DNA of 64,000 bases from Snodgrassella alvi wkB2. GTDB lineage: Bacteria; Pseudomonadota; Gammaproteobacteria; Burkholderiales; Neisseriaceae. Below, one piece after another: positions 55,324 to 64,000 of the stretch. Within the stretch, counting starts at the first letter, position 1; the number at the start of each line of letters is the position of its first letter. Below the pieces are notes generated by a model that was not told where the DNA came from, made no database searches, and saw only the letters and a list, made by a program, of their open reading frames with translations. Location of the stretch: positions 124,001 to 188,000 of the forward strand of contig NZ_CP007446.1 in assembly GCF_000600005.1 (NCBI RefSeq), written 5' to 3'. The translations under genes and the position numbers were made by a program.

Positions 55324-56061
55324 ATGATACAGATATGGAAATTGAGCGGAATATTATGGCGTTCCGGTTTAAGCGTGTTGCTGGGCGGCTGTTTGTTGCT
55401 GTGTGGCTGTGCCAATAATAATCCGGCTAAAGCGCCGGTAATGAATGGCAGGGCACAAAATGGTTATTACCGGGTACAGCGCGGAGATACGTTATATCGC
55501 ATTGGTTTGCGATTTAATCAGGATGTGAATACGCTTGTTCGCTGGAATCATCTGGCTAATCCTCATGCTATTGAAGTGGGGCAGTTGATTCGGGTACGTA
55601 AACCAGATTCTGTATCAGGCGTTTCTGCGGGAGTAAAACGACAGCCTGGTCGTGTTACACCTAAACCGGATACCGGAACGACTACAACAGCTGCTCCTGA
55701 TATTCGTTTGCGATGGCCGGTGCAGGGTAAAGTAATCAGTACATTTAATGGTCAGACGCAAAAGGGTATTGATATTGCCGGTAACCGGGGTACTCCGGTT
55801 AAAGCAGCGGCAGCGGGTGTCGTAGAGTATGCCGGAGAGGAACTGCGCGGATATGGCAAACTGGTACTGATTAAACATAGTAACAGTACGATGACGGCCT
55901 ATGCGTACAATGATTCCTTGAAAGTTGTTAATGGGCAGAAAGTTCAGGCCGGACAGACAATCGCAGCTATGGGAGACAGTGGAACCACTGGTGTAAAACT
56001 GCATTTTGAGGTTCGGGTGAATAGTAAGGCGGTTAATCCTTTACGTTATCTGTCAAATTAG
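55324..56061 (+). CDS. nlpD: NlpD-type LysM/M23 lipoprotein (amidase activator)
   Basis: 245 aa. Lipoprotein signal peptide with lipobox LLCGC (about residue 28), a LysM domain (about 48-93, YYRVQRGDTLYRIGLRF), and a C-terminal M23 domain (about 130-245) with QKGIDIAGNRGTPVKAAAAG, LRGYGKLVLIKHS and LHFEVRVNSKAVNPLRYL. The metal-site His residues are missing: QKGIDIAG lacks the first His and AYAYND replaces AYAHND. So it is catalytically dead, as expected of NlpD, and should activate AmiC-type amidases at division. Followed by rsmA after 107 nt. Confidence 0.88.
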   Translation: MIQIWKLSGILWRSGLSVLLGGCLLLCGCANNNPAKAPVMNGRAQNGYYRVQRGDTLYRIGLRFNQDVNTLVRWNHLANPHAIEVGQLIRVRKPDSVSGVSAGVKRQPGRVTPKPDTGTTTTAAPDIRLRWPVQGKVISTFNGQTQKGIDIAGNRGTPVKAAAAGVVEYAGEELRGYGKLVLIKHSNSTMTAYAYNDSLKVVNGQKVQAGQTIAAMGDSGTTGVKLHFEVRVNSKAVNPLRYLSN

Positions 56062-56168
56062 TGTCAGACTACTGAAAGCAGATGTTAACAGGTACGTTGT
56101 ACTGATTAGTCTGGTAAGTTGAGAACGGTGGTTTTATTTTATAATTGGGCAAAATTGAAGGAAGTATT

Positions 56169-56954
56169 ATGAAAGAACATCGTGCCCGCAAACGTTTTGG
56201 TCAGAATTTTCTGCAGGATAAAAGTATTATTCAGGATATTGTGCGTGCGGTTCGTCCTCAGCCTGAGGATACGGTAATTGAAATTGGTCCGGGTCTGGCC
56301 GCAATTACGGAACCTCTTGCTATGGCTGTCAATAAACTGCATGTGATTGAGATTGATCGTGATATTGTGGCTCGATTACGTACGCTGCCATTTGCATCAA
56401 AGCTATTAATTCATGAGGGCGATGTCCTGCAATTTGATTTTAATACTGTACCCGGCAAAAAAAAGATTGTTGGTAACTTGCCGTATAATATTTCCACGCC
56501 GTTGTTATTTCGTTTTGGTCAGTATGCTGATGATATTATAGATATGCACTTTATGCTGCAAAAAGAAGTGGTTGAACGTATGGTGGCAGTAGCAGGCAGT
56601 AATGATTACGGGCGTTTAAGTGTCATGTTGCAGTATTTTTTTGAGATGGAAAATTTACTTGATGTGCCGCCTCAGGCCTTTATACCTGCACCAAAGGTAG
56701 ATTCAGCTGTGGTACGAATGATTCCGCAGTGTGGTCGCATTGGTATTGCTGAGGATTTTAATCATTTTGCTGCATTGGTCAAACAGGCTTTTCAACAGAG
56801 ACGTAAAACTATTCATAATAATCTGAAAGAATCTGTAGATGATGCAGCATTGATGGCTGTAGGTATTGATCCCAGCAGCAGGCCAGAGCGGGTTACGCCA
56901 GAGCTTTATGTGGCATTAAGTAATCATTTGTTGCACAATGGCGCTTCTGTCTGA
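56169..56954 (+). CDS. rsmA: 16S rRNA dimethyladenosine transferase RsmA (KsgA)
   Basis: Dimethylates two adjacent adenines in the 16S 3' hairpin during 30S maturation. 261 aa. Opening [23 protein letters not shown] motif [14 protein letters not shown], and the NLPYNIS motif (FTSJ-like N-x-P-Y) are present. I use ATG 56169 (GAAGGAAG upstream) rather than 56145. Confidence 0.96.
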   Translation: MKEHRARKRFGQNFLQDKSIIQDIVRAVRPQPEDTVIEIGPGLAAITEPLAMAVNKLHVIEIDRDIVARLRTLPFASKLLIHEGDVLQFDFNTVPGKKKIVGNLPYNISTPLLFRFGQYADDIIDMHFMLQKEVVERMVAVAGSNDYGRLSVMLQYFFEMENLLDVPPQAFIPAPKVDSAVVRMIPQCGRIGIAEDFNHFAALVKQAFQQRRKTIHNNLKESVDDAALMAVGIDPSSRPERVTPELYVALSNHLLHNGASV

Positions 56955-56991
56955 ATGATTAATGCAGACAGTTACAGGATGTGGGGAATAC

Positions 56992-57720
56992 ATGATTGAA
57001 TTTAAGAATGTTCATAAATGGTTTAAAGATTTGCATGTTATTAATGGTGTGAATCTCACTGTTAGTCAGGGGGAAGTGGTAGTGGTATGCGGTCCTTCTG
57101 GCAGCGGTAAATCTACGCTGATTCGTACTGTAAATCAGCTGGAAAAAATCCAGCAGGGTGAAATCTGGGTTGACGGAATTAATGTTGCTGATCCGAAAGC
57201 TGATTTAAATCGGGTACGAACTGAGGTTGGTTTTGTATTTCAGCATTTTAATTTATATCCGCATCTTACAGTTCTGGAAAATATTATTTTGTCACCGATG
57301 AAGGTGAAAAAAGAAAGTCGCGCGCAGGCTGAAGCCAAAGCTAAGGAACTGCTGGCTAAAGTAGGGCTGGCGCATAAGTGCGATGCTTTTCCGCAGCAGT
57401 TGTCGGGCGGTCAGCAACAGCGGGTCGCCATTGCCCGCGGTCTGGCTATGGAGCCAAGAGTAATGCTGTTTGATGAGCCGACTTCTGCTCTGGATCCGGA
57501 AATGATAGGTGAAGTGCTGAAAGTTATGAAAGATCTGGCGCTTAGTGGTATGACAATGATGGTGGTCACGCATGAGATGGGTTTTGCCCGTGAAGTAGCT
57601 GATCGGGTAGTATTTATTGATCATGGTGAAATTGTTGAAGAGGCTACTCCGGAAGAATTTTTCCAGCGTCCGCAACATGAAAGAGCTCAGCAGTTTCTTA
57701 ATCAGTTGTTAACTCATTAG
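56992..57720 (+). CDS. Polar amino acid ABC transporter ATPase (GlnQ/ArtP-like)
   Basis: 242 aa ATPase subunit. Walker [11 protein letters not shown]-loop [10 protein letters not shown], signature LSGGQQQR, Walker [14 protein letters not shown] and H-loop VTHEM are all intact. The combination [14 protein letters not shown] and [12 protein letters not shown] is typical of glutamine/arginine uptake ATPases. No permease or binding protein is adjacent, so the substrate is unproven and the partners are elsewhere. Start at 56992, GGGGA upstream. Confidence 0.9.
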   Translation: MIEFKNVHKWFKDLHVINGVNLTVSQGEVVVVCGPSGSGKSTLIRTVNQLEKIQQGEIWVDGINVADPKADLNRVRTEVGFVFQHFNLYPHLTVLENIILSPMKVKKESRAQAEAKAKELLAKVGLAHKCDAFPQQLSGGQQQRVAIARGLAMEPRVMLFDEPTSALDPEMIGEVLKVMKDLALSGMTMMVVTHEMGFAREVADRVVFIDHGEIVEEATPEEFFQRPQHERAQQFLNQLLTH

Positions 57721-57798
57721 CTATTAATTGTTTTGTTGTGATTAATTTAAATTAGACAGTCATATAATTTCGCTGATAAAAAAGTAATCAGATTTTAC

Positions 57799-57832
57799 AG
57801 CCCTTATCATTAAGACGATAAGGGCTTATTTC
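57799..57832 (+). terminator. Terminator after the ABC ATPase gene
   Basis: AGCCCTTATC (57799-57808) pairs with GATAAGGGCT (57817-57826), loop 8, then TATTTCATTT. Convergent with metF, which ends at 57884. Confidence 0.8.
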
Positions 57833-57883
57833 ATTTGTATTGTATTAACAAATTTATATTTTAATTTTATTTATTATTCAGTT

Positions 57884-58717
57884 TTAGTAACCTAATCGCT
57901 GACATATAGTCGATACAAGTCCGGCCTGATTCAGAGTATAAAAATGCAGGCTGGGTGCTCCCTGCTGAAGCAAATGGTCGCACATTTCAGTTACTACATC
58001 CAGCCCAAGTGCTTTAATTGATGCTGTATCATCTGCATAAGACTGAAGTTTTAGGCGTAACCAGCGCGGAATCTCTGCGCCACAGGTTTCTGAAAAGCGT
58101 GCCAATTTGGAAAAGCTGGCAATAGGCATGATGCCGGGGATAATGGGAATATCTATTCCTCTGCCTTGTACTTCGTCTACAAACCAGAAATAACTGTCTG
58201 CATTGAAAAAATATTGGGTAATTGCGGAATCGGCGCCGGCCTGACATTTACGTACAAAATGATTGATATCGTCTTCAGCACTGCGTGATTGAGGGTGAAA
58301 CTCCGGATAGGCAGCAATTTCAATATGAAACCAGTCACCAAACTCCTGGCGGATAAGAGCAACCAGCTCATTTGCGTAGCGCAGTCCCTGATGTCCAAAG
58401 CCCACGCCTGACGGAACGTCACCACGTAAGGCTACAATATGACGGATGCCCATGTCTTTGTAGGTTTGGAGCAGGCTGATCATTTCTTCACGGCTGGCGC
58501 CAATACAGGCCAGATGGGGAGCGGCTGCTACTCCATCATTCATAATATCGGTAATTGTTTGCAATGTACCGGCTCGTGTAGTTCCACCTGCACCATAAGT
58601 ACATGAAAAATATTCAGGTTGATATTGGCTTAACTGTTTGCGGGTGATGGCCAGTTTGCGCCGTCCCTCTTCAGTACGCGGCGGAAAAAATTCAAAGCTC
58701 AACTGGGTAAAACTCAT
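57884..58717 (-). CDS. metF: 5,10-methylenetetrahydrofolate reductase
   Basis: Reduces CH2-THF to methyl-THF for methionine synthesis, FAD-dependent, NADH-using. 277 aa, E. coli-like single-domain form. Seen: LSFEFFPPRTEEGRRKLAIT, FSCTYGAGGTTRAGT, GIRHIVALRGDVPSG, CQAGADSAITQYFFNADSYF, and IPGIMPIASFSKLARF. A 26-bp perfect palindrome 22 nt upstream of the start is a likely operator. Confidence 0.95.
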   Translation of the reverse strand: MSFTQLSFEFFPPRTEEGRRKLAITRKQLSQYQPEYFSCTYGAGGTTRAGTLQTITDIMNDGVAAAPHLACIGASREEMISLLQTYKDMGIRHIVALRGDVPSGVGFGHQGLRYANELVALIRQEFGDWFHIEIAAYPEFHPQSRSAEDDINHFVRKCQAGADSAITQYFFNADSYFWFVDEVQGRGIDIPIIPGIMPIASFSKLARFSETCGAEIPRWLRLKLQSYADDTASIKALGLDVVTEMCDHLLQQGAPSLHFYTLNQAGLVSTICQRLGY

Positions 58718-58738
58718 GATTAAACAGTTTCTCCGTAG

Positions 58739-58764
58739 GTTATGGTTAGATATCTAACCATAAC
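58739..58764. promoter_or_regulatory. Perfect 26-bp palindrome upstream of metF
   Basis: GTTATGGTTAGAT is followed immediately by its exact complement ATCTAACCATAAC. It lies 22-47 nt before the metF start (58717). No loop, no T-run, so it fits a dimeric regulator operator better than a terminator. The regulator is unknown. Confidence 0.6.
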
Positions 58765-58881
58765 GTTTCAGACATGCTCAATCAATGTTTTATTGCAAAT
58801 TTTCTTTGAAAAATCCGCTAAATAATATGAATAAAATTCATAATAAAATTTGCAGAGAATTTATTATCCGGTTTATCTGAA

Positions 58882-60153
58882 TTATTTTTCAGCCTGCCGG
58901 CGCGAAAACTGAATACCAAGCTGTTTAAGTTTGCGATAAAGATGAGTTCGTTCCAGCCCTACTTTCTGAGCCACTTTACTCATGTTATGTCCTTCCTGAG
59001 CAATGTGGTATTCGAAATAGCGTCGTTCCAGATCCTCTCTCAGTTCACGCAGAGGCAGATCAAAATTGAAGCCGTTCATGGTTTCATGAGGCTGGTTATG
59101 TTTGAACTGATTCAGAATAGTACTGACGACATTAACGTCAATTTCGTTATTTTCTGCTGTGAGCATCAGGCTTTTAACAACACTGCGCAATTGTTCCAGA
59201 TTACCCGGCCAATCGTACTGACGCAATTCATTCAAGGCAGCAGTAGTGAATTTTACTGGCGGAATTTTCTGGCTTTCTGCCAGTTCGGTTGTTATTTGTT
59301 CCACCAGAAATACCATATCATCCAGCTGCGAACGCAACGGAGGAATAGCAACAATTAGTGATGACAAGGTGTTAAGCAGTTTGTTATCCTGTAACGGATC
59401 GGTAATCATTTCTTTAATTGATCTGCTGCAAACGCAGATAATGCGAGCGTTGTAGCGGTCTGCTTTAGTCAGAATGAAACCGATACTTTGCTGGGTACTT
59501 TTACCATACTGGGCTATATCGCCCAGATAAAGTATGCCACCGGTGGCTTTCTGCAATAATTCAATAGGAGCATCAACGATTTGTTCTACTTTGGAGGGTT
59601 CTACCCAGGGAGTTGAGCTTTTATGAAATGAGCGTGCTACCAGTTCAAAAGGAGAGCCCAGTTCACCGGTGAGTAATACCGGAGTACTGAATTTAGCTAT
59701 ACGTTCCAGTTGCTGATTTAATTCTTTAATTGCAGGGCTGTGACCGAGCTTATCCAATGTCAGATTGGAAGCGGCCTGCATTTGCCCGTATTTTAAAGCA
59801 CGGTCTACGGTACTAAGCAGTTTTTGCAGGGAAATGGGTTTTTCCAGAAAATCCAGTGCGCCAATTTTTGTGGCTTCTATGGCAGTGTCAATGCTGGCAT
59901 GGCCGCTCATCATCACTACCGGCATAGTTAACTGTCCGGATTTTGCCCATTCTTTAAGTAAGGTAATCCCATCGCAGTCAGGCATCCAGATATCCAGTAA
60001 TACCATCGCAGGGCGTGTTTGCTGGCGTAGTTGGCGGGCAGTATCGGCATTTTCGGCTGTGGTGACGGTATAACCTTCGTCCTGCAAGATTTCCGATAAT
60101 AAATCGCGGATACCTATTTCATCATCAACAATTAAAATATCACTGCTTCGCAT
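58882..60153 (-). CDS. ntrX: NtrX-like response regulator with degenerate AAA+ domain
   Basis: 423 aa. Receiver domain (1-120) with acidic pocket DD (10-11), phospho-acceptor Asp54, and Lys105. The central domain has the place of an AAA+ sigma-54 activator, but the Walker A is GELGSPFE (163-170) with no GKT/GKE, and no GAFTGA loop is visible. The C-terminal Fis-type helix-turn-helix is intact (MSKVAQKVGLERTHLYRKLK). So it cannot act as a sigma-54 activator and should regulate sigma-70 promoters. Overlaps ntrY by 14 nt. Confidence 0.88.
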   Translation of the reverse strand: MRSSDILIVDDEIGIRDLLSEILQDEGYTVTTAENADTARQLRQQTRPAMVLLDIWMPDCDGITLLKEWAKSGQLTMPVVMMSGHASIDTAIEATKIGALDFLEKPISLQKLLSTVDRALKYGQMQAASNLTLDKLGHSPAIKELNQQLERIAKFSTPVLLTGELGSPFELVARSFHKSSTPWVEPSKVEQIVDAPIELLQKATGGILYLGDIAQYGKSTQQSIGFILTKADRYNARIICVCSRSIKEMITDPLQDNKLLNTLSSLIVAIPPLRSQLDDMVFLVEQITTELAESQKIPPVKFTTAALNELRQYDWPGNLEQLRSVVKSLMLTAENNEIDVNVVSTILNQFKHNQPHETMNGFNFDLPLRELREDLERRYFEYHIAQEGHNMSKVAQKVGLERTHLYRKLKQLGIQFSRRQAEK

Positions 60154-62242
60154 TTCTATTCACCTGTAATGGTAAGGTTATTTTGACACAAGCCAGTCCG
60201 TTTTTCTGATTACTGATTTGGATCCGCCCGCCGTGTTCTTCAATGATTTTTTTTACTACCGGCAATCCCAGTCCGGTACCACCGGGTTTGTCTGTTACAT
60301 AAGGGTCAAATGCATGTAATAACATCTCCTGACTAAATGTTTTACCATTATTACTTACGTAGAAAAGAATATGTTCGCTATTTAATTCAGTTTGTATGCT
60401 TACTTCAGGAGAGTCAGATGCTGCGGCTGCCTCTACTGCATTTTTCAGCAGATTATGAATAACCTGACGTAAAGCTCCGCTGTCAGCGTTAACATTCATT
60501 ACTATCTTACTCAAATTAACTGTAAATGTACAATTACTACCTTCATAAAGTACCAAAACCTCGCGTATTAGTTCATTTAAATCAAGGTTTGTGAATTTTA
60601 ATGCCGGTGAACGGGCATAATTGCGGAATGCCTCAACCATATCTTTCATTGCTGCTACCTGACGGATAATGGTATTAGTAGCACGGCTTAAAATTTGTTT
60701 ATCCGCTTCGTTTAATTTATCACTGAGTTTCCACGCCAGCCGTTCGGCAGATAGTTGAATTGGTGTCAGCGGGTTACGGATTTCATGTGCCAGCCGCTGG
60801 GCAACCTCACCCCATGCTGCTTCTTTCTGAGCACTTACCAGAGCTGTAACATCATCAAACACCAGTACAGTACCGCCTCCGCTGTCTTCGGGCAGAGGTG
60901 TGGCCTTTCCAAGTAATATCAGAGCCTCATCTTTGTGATTATAGGTAATTTGCGCCGGTTTGTTCTGATATTCTGTAGTCAGTATCTGTTGAAATACATC
61001 AGCCAGCATTGCTGTTTGCGGGCTTTGTTCTGTAAGCTGGCTGATATTTTGCCCGAGTATCGGATTCAGATTCTGGCCAAGGATGTTCTCCGCCATTTGA
61101 TTAAAGGTAATCAGGCATCCTTCTGGATTGAGGGTAACTACACCAGTGGTCAGGCTATTAAGTATATATTCCAGATAATGTCTGGCCGCTTCCTGTTGTT
61201 CACGTGAATGCCGTAGCTGTATTGTCATGTGATTAAACAGACCGGTTAATTTTCCCAGCTCATCATTGCGATAAATGGTTTGTTGTACGTCCAGATCACC
61301 TTTGGCCACTGCACGAGCACCATCGGCAAGTGACAGAATAGGGGCAACAAATTGCCGGGCAAAATATAACGCCACCAGCAGAGCCAGAATAATGGACAGC
61401 AGGGTAGCCATTAGTAATGTAGCCAGAAAAAAGGTTTGCAGACTTTGTTTAGTAAAGCTCAGCTCCCCATATTTTGCCCGTGCCGCTTCAATCAGAGTTG
61501 CATCCCGTGCTACTTTGGCCGGAATTGGCTGGCGGAAAAACAGGGCTTTATCGCTGTTGTGTCCGGGTAAAAGCAGCCAGCCCTGTGCATAAAGAATATT
61601 ATTGATACTTTCAATCTCACGGACAGAGCCTGAATTATGCAACTGCTGAATCAGATTCGGGTTAAGTTCAGGAGTGGACAGGTGCTGAGGATTATATTCG
61701 GCTTCAAGCCGTTTATTGTTTAAATTATAAATATCTAACTGACTGAACTGTCTGCTTTTGCCATTTTTCTCTAGAACGGGTACTAGTGGTTGTTCCAGAC
61801 CATTGGCTGCAATCAGTGCGATCTGAATATTGGCTGCCCGGCGAACTGTGTTGTCCAGCTCATAATCCAGAGCCGATTTACTCAGGCTGATACTGCGGTT
61901 TAGTGCTTCTTCTGTATCGTTACCAAACCACGAATGAATACTGTGCGAGATAAACTGTGCAGATACTCCGAACAGAAATAAACCGGGTAATACAGCTACC
62001 AGGGTAAACATGGAAGCCAGACGCAATGCAATTTTGGAACCGAACTCCTGTCTGTGCCGGCTTTGCAGCAATTTCCACCAATAAGAACCGGCCATCAGCA
62101 TCAGTGCCAGTACCAGTAGTGAGGCAAATCCAAAAGCAAACCAGAAATATTTTGAGAAAACATTAGTGTTGCCGGTAGCGACAGCCAGAACATACAGGGT
62201 CACTACACAGAGTACTGCCATGACCAGAATCAGCCGTCTCAT
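60140..62242 (-). CDS. ntrY: NtrY-like membrane sensor histidine kinase
   Basis: 700 aa. N-terminal transmembrane region (MRRLILVMAVLCVVTLYVLA, FWFAFGFASLLVLALMLMAG, a third near 90), a periplasmic or extracellular segment (about 100-270), another helix (LLMATLLSIILALLVALYF), HAMP domain, PAS domain (about 365-470), and the kinase core with H-box RLAHEIRNPLTPIQLSAER, N-box VIHNLLKNAVEAAAAS and G-box GGTGLGLPVVKKIIEEHGG. NtrY/NtrX in neisserias controls respiratory gene expression. Starts 5 nt after the DUF4390 gene stop. Confidence 0.92.
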   Translation of the reverse strand: MRRLILVMAVLCVVTLYVLAVATGNTNVFSKYFWFAFGFASLLVLALMLMAGSYWWKLLQSRHRQEFGSKIALRLASMFTLVAVLPGLFLFGVSAQFISHSIHSWFGNDTEEALNRSISLSKSALDYELDNTVRRAANIQIALIAANGLEQPLVPVLEKNGKSRQFSQLDIYNLNNKRLEAEYNPQHLSTPELNPNLIQQLHNSGSVREIESINNILYAQGWLLLPGHNSDKALFFRQPIPAKVARDATLIEAARAKYGELSFTKQSLQTFFLATLLMATLLSIILALLVALYFARQFVAPILSLADGARAVAKGDLDVQQTIYRNDELGKLTGLFNHMTIQLRHSREQQEAARHYLEYILNSLTTGVVTLNPEGCLITFNQMAENILGQNLNPILGQNISQLTEQSPQTAMLADVFQQILTTEYQNKPAQITYNHKDEALILLGKATPLPEDSGGGTVLVFDDVTALVSAQKEAAWGEVAQRLAHEIRNPLTPIQLSAERLAWKLSDKLNEADKQILSRATNTIIRQVAAMKDMVEAFRNYARSPALKFTNLDLNELIREVLVLYEGSNCTFTVNLSKIVMNVNADSGALRQVIHNLLKNAVEAAAASDSPEVSIQTELNSEHILFYVSNNGKTFSQEMLLHAFDPYVTDKPGGTGLGLPVVKKIIEEHGGRIQISNQKNGLACVKITLPLQVNRNAKQ

Positions 62243-62247
62243 TGTGG

Positions 62248-62844
62248 TCAGTCCGCGTTAATGACTAGACGATGCCAGCCGGAATCCAATTGCCAGCTAT
62301 GGGAAGTGAGAGCATTAATCTGAAATGGCTTGGGTAACTGGCTGATACTCAGACTAAGGCGAACATCAGCACGCACTTCATTCGCAGAGACACCACTGAG
62401 TGTGCCATTGCTCAGGACGCGCCAGTTGGCTACAGCACCAACGGCTCTAAGTGCGGTATCAAGGCTGTTGTATTCGGTAGAGAACGTGGAACCCATGCTG
62501 ACACGGTAGCGGTTAGTCAGCGGGTGATAAGCGAGTTTGTACTGTATAAGGTTATCACCGCCAATCAGGTTATTAATCCGATTACGGTAAGAAGCGAGCG
62601 TGGGGGCTGTTAACTGATAGTTCAGATCAAAATTTAATGGTACGCCTTGAGTCAGAGCCTGTTTCAGTTGGTCGGGCAGCTGGGTATTAAAACGTGTATT
62701 GATGGAAAGCTGACCATTACTGGTAATATTAGCCTGAGCACGGGTGGTGCTTATGCCTTCGGCCAGTGCTGCAGTAATGCTCAGGCAGAGGAGACAGGCA
62801 AAAAGTAGACTAGATTTTATCGATAAGCGCGTAAAAAAAGCCAT
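62248..62844 (-). CDS. DUF4390 exported protein
   Basis: 198 aa. Signal peptide SLLFACLLCLSITAALAEG, then the DUF4390 pattern (LSINTRFNTQLPDQLKQAL, GVPLNFDLNYQL, YRVSMGSTFSTEYNSLDTAL). Start chosen at 62844 to place the signal peptide at the N-terminus; an in-frame codon at 62898 would bury it. It overlaps rsmB by 35 nt. This gene commonly sits between rsmB and ntrY in betaproteobacteria; function unknown. Confidence 0.85.
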   Translation of the reverse strand: MAFFTRLSIKSSLLFACLLCLSITAALAEGISTTRAQANITSNGQLSINTRFNTQLPDQLKQALTQGVPLNFDLNYQLTAPTLASYRNRINNLIGGDNLIQYKLAYHPLTNRYRVSMGSTFSTEYNSLDTALRAVGAVANWRVLSNGTLSGVSANEVRADVRLSLSISQLPKPFQINALTSHSWQLDSGWHRLVINAD

Positions 62845-64000
62845 CTTGTCTGCTGTTCGGTAATAAAATACGTGAGAGACGCTCGCGGGCATCCGCATGT
62901 CGGGTTAAAAAACGGGTTACTTGTTGCTGGTTTTCTTCTGTAAAAATCGAACAGGTGGCCAGAAGCAGGCGCCCACCTGATTTTAAAGTAAGCCACAGAT
63001 TATCCAGTAAAGCTTCCTGCTGTAGTGCAGTTTTTTGTCCGTCCTGAGGCTGACGTAACCATTTGATGTCAGGATGACGTTTTACTACACCTGAAGCCGT
63101 ACAGGGAACATCAGCAAGAATGGCATCAAAAGTGTTGCCATCATACCATGAGTGCAGATCTTTTGCGTCGGCACAATGCAAATGTGCCTGCTGATGCAGG
63201 CGTTGCAGATTCTCCTGTACGCGCTCAAGACGCTGCGAATCTATATCCAGTGCCGTTACATCGCAGTCTGCCCATTCAAGCATATGTCCTGTTTTACCAC
63301 CCGGTGCAGCACATGCATCCAGAATGCGCTCACCGGATTGCGGATTCAGCAAAGGAATGGCTTGCTGAGCACCAAAATCCTGTACAGACACATGTCCTGA
63401 AGCGAAATCCGGTAGCTTTGATACGGCTACTGCCTGTTGCAGCATAATGCTGTGTGTGTCGAGAATTCTGGCTGGTATACCGGCTGCGGCCAGTTTGGTT
63501 TGATATTGCTCAGCATCAGTATAGCGACGATTGACTCGCAATGTCATAGGCGGATGCTTAGTCATTGCTGTAACCATATTATGCCAATGCTGAGGATAAT
63601 GCTTTTTAAGATAGTTTACCCACCATGCAGGCAGATTGAAACGGGCTGTATCCTGTTTAAGTGCATTGGCTAATAAGTCCTCATGCTCGCGTAAAAAGCG
63701 CCGTAACAGAGCATTAACCAGTTTCTGGTAACGACCACCGTGCAATCGGCGTGCATGATTCACAGCTTCATTCACGACGGCATGATGTGCATTGCGAGTA
63801 AAATGTAATTGGTATAAAGCAATGATAAGAAGATGGCGAATATCTGCCGGTGGTGAAGCTGTGGTCATTTGCTGTACAAGTTGTTGCAACAGACCTAAAT
63901 AACGCAGGCTACCATGAGTAAGATCTTGCAAGGCAGCTCTGTCAGAGGCTGACAGTTCAGAATGTTGCTGTATTACCTGAATCAGAATTTCATTGAGATT
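62810..64000 (-). CDS. rsmB: 16S rRNA m5C967 methyltransferase RsmB, 5' end outside the window
   Basis: Methylates C967 of 16S rRNA with SAM. The frame is open to the right edge (396 codons seen), so the first ~20-30 residues are missing. N-terminal NusB-like domain (about 1-150, HAVVNEAVNHARRLHGGRYQ) then the Rossmann fold with DACAAPGGKTGHMLEWAD, the catalytic Cys of DVPCTASGVVKRHPDIKWLR, and the second Cys of LLATCSIFTEENQQ. Complete at its C-terminus (DGFFYALIDKI). First visible gene of the rsmB-DUF4390-ntrY-ntrX operon. Confidence 0.95.
   Translation of the reverse strand, partial: NLNEILIQVIQQHSELSASDRAALQDLTHGSLRYLGLLQQLVQQMTTASPPADIRHLLIIALYQLHFTRNAHHAVVNEAVNHARRLHGGRYQKLVNALLRRFLREHEDLLANALKQDTARFNLPAWWVNYLKKHYPQHWHNMVTAMTKHPPMTLRVNRRYTDAEQYQTKLAAAGIPARILDTHSIMLQQAVAVSKLPDFASGHVSVQDFGAQQAIPLLNPQSGERILDACAAPGGKTGHMLEWADCDVTALDIDSQRLERVQENLQRLHQQAHLHCADAKDLHSWYDGNTFDAILADVPCTASGVVKRHPDIKWLRQPQDGQKTALQQEALLDNLWLTLKSGGRLLLATCSIFTEENQQQVTRFLTRHADARERLSRILLPNSRQDGFFYALIDKI

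Noticed and set aside
58748-58755. MetJ met box in the metF palindrome
   Set aside because: Only 6 of 8 bases match one box, there is no tandem repeat of boxes, and MetJ is a gammaproteobacterial regulator.

Overview
The window looks like a chromosomal segment of a betaproteobacterium of the family Neisseriaceae, most consistent with a host-associated, AT-rich lineage such as Snodgrassella (bee-gut symbionts). This rests on recognising the proteins and gene neighbourhoods (NtrY/NtrX, RsmB, DUF4390, LysS, FxsA, NlpD, RsmA, MetF, a Hcp/VgrG/Rhs type VI locus). No 16S gene or database search was available, so genus is an inference.

Layout. (1) 1-2.3 kb is a graveyard of mobile and toxin DNA: a relaxase running off the left edge, a MobC-like partner with no visible start, a multiply frameshifted gene of unknown family, a 122-aa orphan ORF and a broken DUF3761-type toxin tail. 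(2) 2.6-23.3 kb is a complete type VI secretion system (T6SS) in two divergent operons. The minus-strand operon is FHA-like protein, tagJ, tssE, tssF, tssG, tssA. The plus-strand operon is tssH(clpV), tssB, tssC, hcp, tssJ, tssK, tssL, an unknown exported protein, tssM, tagF. The inner tube, sheath, baseplate, membrane complex and disassembly ATPase are all present. No PpkA/PppA kinase-phosphatase pair is seen. (3) 23.3-26.1 kb is AT-rich and mostly decayed. It holds a 41-aa zinc-ribbon protein behind a palindromic operator, a two-cistron coiled-coil unit with an A8 slippery overlap, and a Fur-box-like site with no nearby gene.

(4) 26.2-47.4 kb is the effector island. A VgrG with an unusual N-terminal extension is followed by an Eag/DcrB-type chaperone and one full-length PAAR-Rhs effector (1469 aa) with its immunity gene. 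Downstream, all in the same orientation, lies an array of displaced C-terminal cassettes. Most consist of a piece of Rhs core of variable length, the DPxGL junction, a different toxin tail and a different immunity gene. I count eight modules after the full gene: one tail-only HNH-like module, a GHH-type nuclease with SUKH immunity plus a duplicated and disarmed copy, a badly damaged module, an ADP-ribosyltransferase-like module, three further modules, and a terminal core fragment with no tail. The shared core DNA is a ready substrate for homologous recombination that would swap tails onto the full-length gene while the immunity genes stay behind.

(5) 47.9-51.7 kb holds a signal-less class I lipase (possibly a T6SS effector by location) and an autotransporter adhesin. 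(6) 51.7-64 kb is conserved chromosome: pgl, lysS, fxsA, nlpD, rsmA, an amino-acid ABC ATPase, metF, and the minus-strand cluster rsmB-DUF4390-ntrY-ntrX. I saw no tRNA, rRNA, CRISPR array or intact insertion sequence.
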